Shown here one piece after another: positions 8,971 through 13,959 of a DNA stretch of 32,381 nucleotides (positions are counted from its first letter, which is position 1; each line of letters opens with the position of its first letter). Origin of the DNA: an uncultured Eubacterium sp. GTDB lineage: Bacteria > Bacillota > Clostridia > Peptostreptococcales > Anaerovoracaceae. Under the pieces are notes generated by a model, which had not been told where the DNA came from, ran no database searches, and saw nothing but the letters and a program-made list of their open reading frames with translations. The translations under genes were made by a program, and so were the position numbers. The DNA is taken from contig CALCKF010000004.1 in the NCBI GenBank assembly GCA_937966095.1, positions 1-32,381 on the forward strand, in the 5' to 3' direction.

Positions 8971-9137
8971 CATTATATTTTTTCTGATTGCATTGAAATT
9001 TCAACAGTTTCTAAATTTTTAAAAAATTATCAGTACAAACCAGGGTTTCTTTTTCGCAACCTTTATTTGCTGATAAAAATTACATATTTGCTTATATTTT
9101 TACAATCGGTTGGAAACAAGCCGTTTATCTGCTGTTT

Positions 9138-9191
9138 TAAAAATTAAAAAAGTTGCATACTTTCAACTTGAAAAGTTGTATGTATGCAACT
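9138..9191 (-). terminator. Terminator-like hairpin after activator 1, overlapping the dyads
   Basis: The two dyads also form a larger inverted repeat: outer arms AGTTGCATAC (9151-9160) and GTATGCAACT (9182-9191), with an inner stem CAACTT / AAGTTG. In the minus-strand transcript it is followed by TTTTTTAATTTTT, so it can end transcription of activator 1, whose stop lies at 9213. The stem is AU-rich and therefore of moderate strength. Confidence 0.5.
9152..9190. promoter_or_regulatory. Paired 16-bp activator dyads (GTTGC-N6-GCAAC class)
   Basis: Two half-conserved copies stand 23 bp apart centre to centre: GTTGCATACTTTCAAC (9152-9167) and GTTGTATGTATGCAAC (9175-9190). Each keeps one perfect half-site and one with a single change. 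They lie about 217 and 240 bases upstream of the predicted start of transcription of the NhaC operon, the normal range for enhancer sites of sigma-54 activators. The same dyads recur before activator 1. Confidence 0.7.
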
Positions 9192-9212
9192 CCAAACATT
9201 GTTCTGACTTTT

Positions 9213-10622
9213 TTATTTATTTACAATGTTGTATTTCTTAAGTTTTCTGCTTATCGTAGATTTATCTACACCTAATTTACGTGCAACTTCAGCTGCAGTA
9301 GAATATTTTTCAAGATAACTTATTAAAAGTTCTCTCTCATACTCATCCATAAGCTCATTGAGGGAAGCCCTATCTTCCACCACAAGCCCGCTCTTTTCGT
9401 TTATTCCTGAAAAAAGAAGATTTTTTACTTGTCTTGCAGTTATATATTCTCCATCGTAACTTACCGTGAGCCGTTCTATCATATTACGGAGTTCACGTAT
9501 GTTTCCGGGCCAAGGTGCATGCATCAGTTCCGACATCGCCTCTATAGATATACTTTTTTTAATATTATATTCTTCCGAAAAAGCTCTGACAAAATGCTCT
9601 GCAAGCGCTTTTATATCCTCTTTTCTTTCTCTTAATGGCGGTATCTCAATTGGCACCACATTCAGGCGATAATAAAGATCTTCTCTGAATTCACCTCTTT
9701 CCACAGCCTCCTTTAGTTTGACATTAGTAGCTGCAATTATCCTTACATTTACTTCTATAGGAGCTTTCCCGCCTATCCTCATGAACTCCTTTTCCTGAAG
9801 AACTCTAAGAAGCTTAGCCTGAAGCCTCAACGGTATCTCCGCTATTTCATCCAGAAACAAAGTACCTTTATTTGCTATTTCGAAGATTCCTACTTTCCCC
9901 TTGCTGTCCGCACCCGTAAACGCACCTTTTTCATATCCGAAGAGCTCAGATTCCAATAGATTATCAGGGATGGCTGCACAGTTTATCCTTACGAACGGTT
10001 TATCACTTCTGCTTCCCACATTGAATATATAATCAGCTATAACTTCTTTTCCGACACCTGATTCACCGGAAATCAAAACAGTGGTATCAAGCTGCGCAAT
10101 ACGTCTGGCTGTCTGCAGCACCTCTTTCATCTTAGAACTTTCAGCTATTATCTCAGGCTTTTTCGATTTGTCTCTCGCTCTGAGATATTCCAGTTCTTTA
10201 GCCTGTTTTTCAGAAAGGCTTTTAGTTTCAGCAAAAAGGCTTTCAAGTGTTTTAGTCTCTGTTATATCTCTTTCCGTGCATATCACCAGTTCTATATCAC
10301 CATTTTTATAATAAGGCACCGCCGTAAGAAAAATACTGCTTCCATCTGCAAGCTTCTGTATCATGCTGTATTCGGCATTACTCTCTATAGCTTTTAAAAC
10401 AGATGACTCATCTACATATCCAACCTTTTCAAGATACTTCATATTTTTCCCGAGAACTTCATCCAGCGACATCCCGCCTCCCGTCCGTTCGGATTCTTTA
10501 TTCAGCATCAGCACATTGCCTTCTCCGTCTGTTATGAAAACTCCGACTTTCAGGGTATTCATTATGTTGAGTATTTCATCATAATATTTGCTCAACAGTT
10601 CTTTTTCACTTAATCGTTCCAT
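9213..10622 (-). CDS. PAS-domain sigma-54-dependent transcriptional activator (activator 1)
   Basis: A 469-residue bacterial enhancer-binding protein. It has an N-terminal PAS domain (about 10-125, ending in TERDITETK), a short linker, an AAA+ domain with Walker A GESGVGKE at 186-193, the sigma-54 contact loop GAFTGA at 233-238, Walker B TLFLDE at 254-259, the Arg-finger region FREDLYYRL near 312-320, and PPLRER, then a Fis/TyrR-type helix-turn-helix at about 441-464. The PAS domain implies control by a bound ligand rather than by a two-component kinase. I choose the ATG at 10622 (MERLSEKELL) because GGAGG lies 7 bases upstream; the in-frame ATG 51 bp earlier lacks a ribosome site. Its own sigma-54 promoter and GTTGC dyads point to autoactivation. 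Confidence 0.93.
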   Translation of the reverse strand: MERLSEKELLSKYYDEILNIMNTLKVGVFITDGEGNVLMLNKESERTGGGMSLDEVLGKNMKYLEKVGYVDESSVLKAIESNAEYSMIQKLADGSSIFLTAVPYYKNGDIELVICTERDITETKTLESLFAETKSLSEKQAKELEYLRARDKSKKPEIIAESSKMKEVLQTARRIAQLDTTVLISGESGVGKEVIADYIFNVGSRSDKPFVRINCAAIPDNLLESELFGYEKGAFTGADSKGKVGIFEIANKGTLFLDEIAEIPLRLQAKLLRVLQEKEFMRIGGKAPIEVNVRIIAATNVKLKEAVERGEFREDLYYRLNVVPIEIPPLRERKEDIKALAEHFVRAFSEEYNIKKSISIEAMSELMHAPWPGNIRELRNMIERLTVSYDGEYITARQVKNLLFSGINEKSGLVVEDRASLNELMDEYERELLISYLEKYSTAAEVARKLGVDKSTISRKLKKYNIVNK

Positions 10623-10772
10623 TTGCCGCCTCCTTATCCATGCCCATACCGTCAATATAAAATTGGATACCATTATAGCATACTAAAGCGCCACTAAATA
10701 TTAGTAATATTTTACTTTTTCTAGCTCATTTAGTATTTTCATAATAGAAATATGCCTGTTTCAAAATAATAA

Positions 10773-10789
10773 CGCAATTTTTATGCCAA
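10773..10789 (-). promoter_or_regulatory. Sigma-54 (-24/-12) promoter of activator 1
   Basis: The minus strand reads TTGGCATAAAAATTGCG with the invariant GG and GC 10 bases apart and TTGC intact. Expected transcription start is near 10762, about 140 bases before the activator 1 start codon. Confidence 0.8.
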
Positions 10790-10861
10790 ATTATACAAAA
10801 AATATAAGCGTTCAAATTTCAACACTTCTAATTTATTACAAAAGTAAATAACAATATTTCA

Positions 10862-10877
10862 GATGCTGTTTTGCAAC
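10862..10877. promoter_or_regulatory. GTTGC-class dyad, promoter-proximal copy
   Basis: GATGCTGTTTTGCAAC: one perfect GCAAC half-site and one with a single mismatch, 16 bp long. The centre is about 108 bases upstream of the predicted activator 1 transcription start. It shares TGCTGTTTTGCAAC with the distal copy at 10992-11007. Confidence 0.5.
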
Positions 10878-10972
10878 TCTCTTTTGCTTCATTTTAATGA
10901 TTATTTTGTTGATATCATTTGAATCGCTTATATTTAATTATTTTGAATTTTTAAAATTGTATCTTTCGTTTC

Positions 10973-11007
10973 GTTGCATCTCTGCAATTACGTTGCTGTT
11001 TTGCAAC
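10973..11007. promoter_or_regulatory. Paired GTTGC-N6-GCAAC dyads, distal copies
   Basis: GTTGCATCTCTGCAAT (10973-10988) and the perfect dyad GTTGCTGTTTTGCAAC (10992-11007), 19 bp apart centre to centre, about 220-240 bases upstream of the predicted activator 1 start. This is nearly the same distance as the pair before the NhaC operon. Confidence 0.7.
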
Positions 11008-11035
11008 CATTTCGACTTAAACCGAATAAGCCTTT

Positions 11036-12265
11036 CTATCCTTCTATAACACTTTCCTTCCACTTGTAAGGATATCCTGTATCCATCATCCTCTTGAGGA
11101 AATCATCCGGATCAAGCTCATCCGAAAATACGATCCCTTTCTTCAGATCAGTATCCCCAAGTATCATCGTTCCTATCGCAAGCGGTAATGCCACGTATAC
11201 CAGCGCTGTTCCATACAGTCTCTTGAGCTCCGGTCCAGGTGCATTCATTTTCGGACAGTTGGCCTTGTATGTCACTTTCTTTCCGTCCTTCTCTCCGCTT
11301 ACTTCTACGATCAGTTCTATGAATGCTCTCTTGTCAGCCTCTGCAAGCTCCTCATCGCTGGCTCCGAATACATTGTTCTGCGGAGGCGGTACCATCGCTG
11401 CCACTACATCGATCGGTGCCACCTCTGCATCTCCCACTTTTATCTTTTCCTGTGAGCAAAGACCCGATGCATAGAATATCGCCGGCTGATACATCATGTA
11501 ATACTTGAAGTCCAGATCCTTCACTCCCTTGAAGGTAGCCGGCATGCTGTATATCTCTTCATGTGAATGGTGTGTCACCGGAAGAGTCCCTACAGGATCA
11601 GGGAATTCACACATCTCTATGCCTCCGAACGGAGGATATTTTACATATTTACCGTTTTCAAGGGCATATGTTGGTGATGCACAGTCAACCAGCGCCTGTT
11701 TAGGTGACCATCCAGGATTCCACGGTCTCAGTACCCAGTCATAAGGCCCTTCTCCGGGAACCAGATTTGCTTTTCCTATCCTCATCTTTATGCTGTCCAC
11801 CTGGTCAAGTTTGTTTGCAAATTTTCTTGCAAGCACGTTTGTTATTCCAGGTGCAAATCCGCATCCGAACAGCGCTGTAAGTCCTGCTTCCTTGAATTCT
11901 TTGCACAGCGTCAGTTCATCTATGCTCTTTCCTTCCAGGAACTCATCCCAATAAGGATCGTCAAAAGCTGTATTGATATAGTTTGCCTTTGCCTTCAATG
12001 CTCCCTTCATAACATAGGTAGCCATCCACGGCATCACCATATCCACTACTACATCTACACCTTCAGCTGCCTTTGCAACTTCTTCAGGATCTGTAGCATT
12101 CACTGCCCCTGTCTTCACCTTATCACTTCCTATATGATCTGCTATGGCCTTTGCGGTTTCTTCTTTAAGATCAACTATCCTTATCTCTTCTACCGCCTCC
12201 TGTCTTGCCAGTATGGATGCACATGCTCCTCCCTGTCCGCCTGCTCCCACTATCAATACTTTCAT
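11036..12265 (-). CDS. Saccharopine dehydrogenase family NAD(P)-dependent oxidoreductase
   Basis: A 409-residue protein with an N-terminal Rossmann fold (MKVLIVGAGGQGGACASILA, nucleotide loop GAGGQGG at 7-13) followed by an acidic residue at the end of the second strand (IVDL) and a long C-terminal catalytic domain typical of the Lys9/carboxynorspermidine-dehydrogenase group. Relatives make or split secondary amines joining an amino acid to a keto acid or semialdehyde. AAGGAGG precedes the ATG at 12265. It stands alone behind a sigma-54 promoter with its own dyad class, so it is a regulated catabolic gene rather than a housekeeping lysine-biosynthesis gene, in my reading. It could cleave an opine-like or imine adduct, producing the aldehyde used by the aldehyde dehydrogenase; the true substrate is unknown. 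Confidence 0.85.
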   Translation of the reverse strand: MKVLIVGAGGQGGACASILARQEAVEEIRIVDLKEETAKAIADHIGSDKVKTGAVNATDPEEVAKAAEGVDVVVDMVMPWMATYVMKGALKAKANYINTAFDDPYWDEFLEGKSIDELTLCKEFKEAGLTALFGCGFAPGITNVLARKFANKLDQVDSIKMRIGKANLVPGEGPYDWVLRPWNPGWSPKQALVDCASPTYALENGKYVKYPPFGGIEMCEFPDPVGTLPVTHHSHEEIYSMPATFKGVKDLDFKYYMMYQPAIFYASGLCSQEKIKVGDAEVAPIDVVAAMVPPPQNNVFGASDEELAEADKRAFIELIVEVSGEKDGKKVTYKANCPKMNAPGPELKRLYGTALVYVALPLAIGTMILGDTDLKKGIVFSDELDPDDFLKRMMDTGYPYKWKESVIEG

Positions 12266-12326
12266 CTTTTAAATCCTCCTTGTTTTTATAAGGATCCTTG
12301 TTTACTATCGCGATGCACATATATAA

Positions 12327-12343
12327 CGCAAATCCTGTGCCAA
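12327..12343 (-). promoter_or_regulatory. Sigma-54 (-24/-12) promoter of the saccharopine-dehydrogenase-like gene
   Basis: The minus strand reads TTGGCACAGGATTTGCG, with perfect TTGGCAC and TTGC blocks and the correct 10-base spacing between GG and GC; this is the best of the three. Start of transcription is expected near 12315, about 50 bases before the start codon. Confidence 0.9.
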
Positions 12344-12434
12344 TACAGAGAAATTTTTATAAGCGTTTAATTTTCAACATTTCTCTAATTGCAGAATATT
12401 ATTTTTTTGTTTTTTATCAACTTTCTGAAATATC

Positions 12435-12476
12435 AAACAAGCCGTTTGTTTCATCAATGAAACAAACGGCTTGTTT
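12435..12476. promoter_or_regulatory. 42-bp palindrome containing a GTTTC-N6-GAAAC dyad
   Basis: Two perfect 20-bp arms flank a 2-base centre (CA). The core GTTTCATCAATGAAAC (12448-12463) matches the two other dyads nearby. Its centre is about 140 bases upstream of the predicted transcription start, so it can serve as an enhancer site. As RNA it would also form a very stable hairpin about 65 bases after the activator 2 stop, but the minus-strand tail (TTTGATATTT) is a poor U-tract. Confidence 0.7.
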
Positions 12477-12498
12477 TGTTATTTTTACTCTTTTTTAT

Positions 12499-12536
12499 GT
12501 TTCATAACTGAAACATTTTTGTTTCAGTTATGAAAG
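12499..12536. promoter_or_regulatory. Paired GTTTC-N6-GAAAC dyads
   Basis: GTTTCATAACTGAAAC (12499-12514) and GTTTCAGTTATGAAAG (12521-12536) lie 22 bp apart centre to centre, two helical turns, and about 190 and 213 bases upstream of the saccharopine-dehydrogenase-like transcription start. Because the two sites are partly complementary inverted copies they also form a long stem in RNA. Confidence 0.75.
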
Positions 12537-12540
12537 TTTT

Positions 12541-13932
12541 TCATTCAAGTCCGTATTTTTTCAGTCTTCTTGACAAGGTGGACTTATTGATATTCAATGC
12601 CCTTCCCACATCACTTGCTCTTCTGTATTTTTTCATCATCGTTTTTAAGATAAACTTCTCATAGTCATCCATGAGCTGTTCCATAGTTTTCCCTTCTATA
12701 TCGGACAATTCCATCCCGACTGGATCGTTCGCTATCCCAAGCGCTTTTTCCACATGAGATCTTGTGATAGTTTTATCATCAGAGCTTATCATTATCCTTT
12801 CCATAACATTTTCAAGTTCTCTTATGTTGCCCGGCCATTCAAACTCCTGCAACGCATTCATCGCCTCAGTTGAAATTGTTTTATCCATTTTATAGTCTAT
12901 ATTGAATTTGTCTACAAAATATGTCGAAAGAGCTTCTATATCTTTTCTTCTGCCTTTCAATGGCGACAATTCTATAGGCATGACATTCAGTCTGTAATAA
13001 AGATCCTTTCTGAAATTGCCGTTAGTTACCGCATCTTTCAGATCACGATTAGTCGCTGCAATAAATCTTATATCCACAGGGATCATTTTTGTGCCGCCTA
13101 CACGCATTATCTCTTTTTCCTGTATCGCGCGAAGAAGCTTCGACTGCAGATGTATAGGTATATCGCCGACTTCGTCAAGAAATAATGTGCCGCCGTTAGC
13201 CATCTCAAAAAGACCCAGCTTGCCGTTTCTGTCCGCTCCTGAAAAAGCTCCTTTTTCATAGCCGAACAACTCTGATTCCAGCAGATTTTCAGGAATAGCT
13301 GCACAGTTGACTTTTATAAACGGCTTTCCTACTCTTCCGCTGTTCTGATATATAAAATTAGCAAATACCTCTTTACCGGTACCGGATTCTCCTGTGAGAA
13401 GTACAGTAGTATCAAGCTTGGCAACACGCAGTGCTTTTTCAGCCAGCTTTTTGGTCTCGATATCTTCAGCTACCATATTGCCCCACATTATGATGTTCTG
13501 TCTTTTCAGATATTCTACTTCTTCTTTTATCTTTGCATGGTCTTTGTTCTTTTCCTCAAGGAGTTCTTTCAGCGTCAGTGTCTCTGTTATATCTCTTTCA
13601 GTGCATATCACGATATCTATATCTTTGCCGTTATATAGCGGAGTGCCTGTAACATATACCTTGTCTCCGTCTCCCAGGTTCTGGATCAAGGCTTCCTCTT
13701 TACCGCTTTTCAGCGTTTTCAGCGAAACCGATTTTTCAACGAACCCCGTTTCTTCCAGCTGGCGCATATTTTTACCGACTGTCTCTTCCCGTGCAAGCCC
13801 GCCTGTTTTACATGACTCATCATTCAAAAACAGCGTATTTCCGTTACCATCTGTTATATAAACGCCCACTTTAAGGCAATTGAGAATATCCAGAAGCTTA
13901 GTATAATTATTTTGTATGAATTCTTTATACAA
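12541..13932 (-). CDS. PAS-domain sigma-54-dependent transcriptional activator (activator 2)
   Basis: A 463-residue paralogue of activator 1 with the same order: PAS (about 8-120, TERDITETL), linker with coiled-coil character (about 118-148), AAA+ with Walker A GESGTGKE (181-188), sigma-54 loop GAFSGA (228-233), Walker B LFLDE (250-254), Arg-finger region FRKDLYYRL (307-315), and a Fis-type helix-turn-helix at 438-461. Two departures stand out: Ser231 replaces the Thr of GAFTGA, and PPLRER is replaced by SPLKGR. The start is a TTG at 13930-13932 with GGGGTGAG about 8 bases upstream; no nearby ATG exists. It begins 27 bp after uvrA on the same strand. Its likely target is the next gene downstream, the saccharopine-dehydrogenase-like enzyme. 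Confidence 0.93.
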   Translation of the reverse strand: MYKEFIQNNYTKLLDILNCLKVGVYITDGNGNTLFLNDESCKTGGLAREETVGKNMRQLEETGFVEKSVSLKTLKSGKEEALIQNLGDGDKVYVTGTPLYNGKDIDIVICTERDITETLTLKELLEEKNKDHAKIKEEVEYLKRQNIIMWGNMVAEDIETKKLAEKALRVAKLDTTVLLTGESGTGKEVFANFIYQNSGRVGKPFIKVNCAAIPENLLESELFGYEKGAFSGADRNGKLGLFEMANGGTLFLDEVGDIPIHLQSKLLRAIQEKEIMRVGGTKMIPVDIRFIAATNRDLKDAVTNGNFRKDLYYRLNVMPIELSPLKGRRKDIEALSTYFVDKFNIDYKMDKTISTEAMNALQEFEWPGNIRELENVMERIMISSDDKTITRSHVEKALGIANDPVGMELSDIEGKTMEQLMDDYEKFILKTMMKKYRRASDVGRALNINKSTLSRRLKKYGLE

Positions 13933-13959
13933 TATCTCTCACCCCTTTTCGGATAATGA

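Larger units (their letters stand above)
8864..9212. other. Regulatory intergenic region before the NhaC operon
   Basis: A 349-bp very AT-rich gap between activator 1 and the NhaC gene. It contains the sigma-54 promoter at 8954-8970 and, 180 bp further upstream, a pair of GTTGC-type dyads at 9152-9190. No small reading frame with a convincing ribosome site was found. Confidence 0.75.
10623..11035. other. Regulatory intergenic region before activator 1
   Basis: A 413-bp strongly AT-rich gap between the saccharopine-dehydrogenase-like gene and activator 1. It carries the sigma-54 promoter (10773-10789) and three GTTGC-class dyads (10862-10877, 10973-10988, 10992-11007). No convincing rho-independent terminator for the upstream gene and no plausible coding frame was seen. 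Confidence 0.7.

Noticed and set aside
10623..10673. Longer activator 1 starting at the ATG at 10673
   Set aside because: No ribosome site there, whereas GGAGG lies 7 bases before the ATG at 10622.
11036..12265. Kdd (3,5-diaminohexanoate dehydrogenase) of lysine fermentation
   Set aside because: Length and N-terminal Rossmann arrangement fit the saccharopine dehydrogenase family, and Kce and the aminomutases are absent.
12435..12536. CRISPR-like repeat array
   Set aside because: The repeats are short dyads with irregular spacing of 51 and 22 bp and no spacers or cas genes; activator sites explain them.
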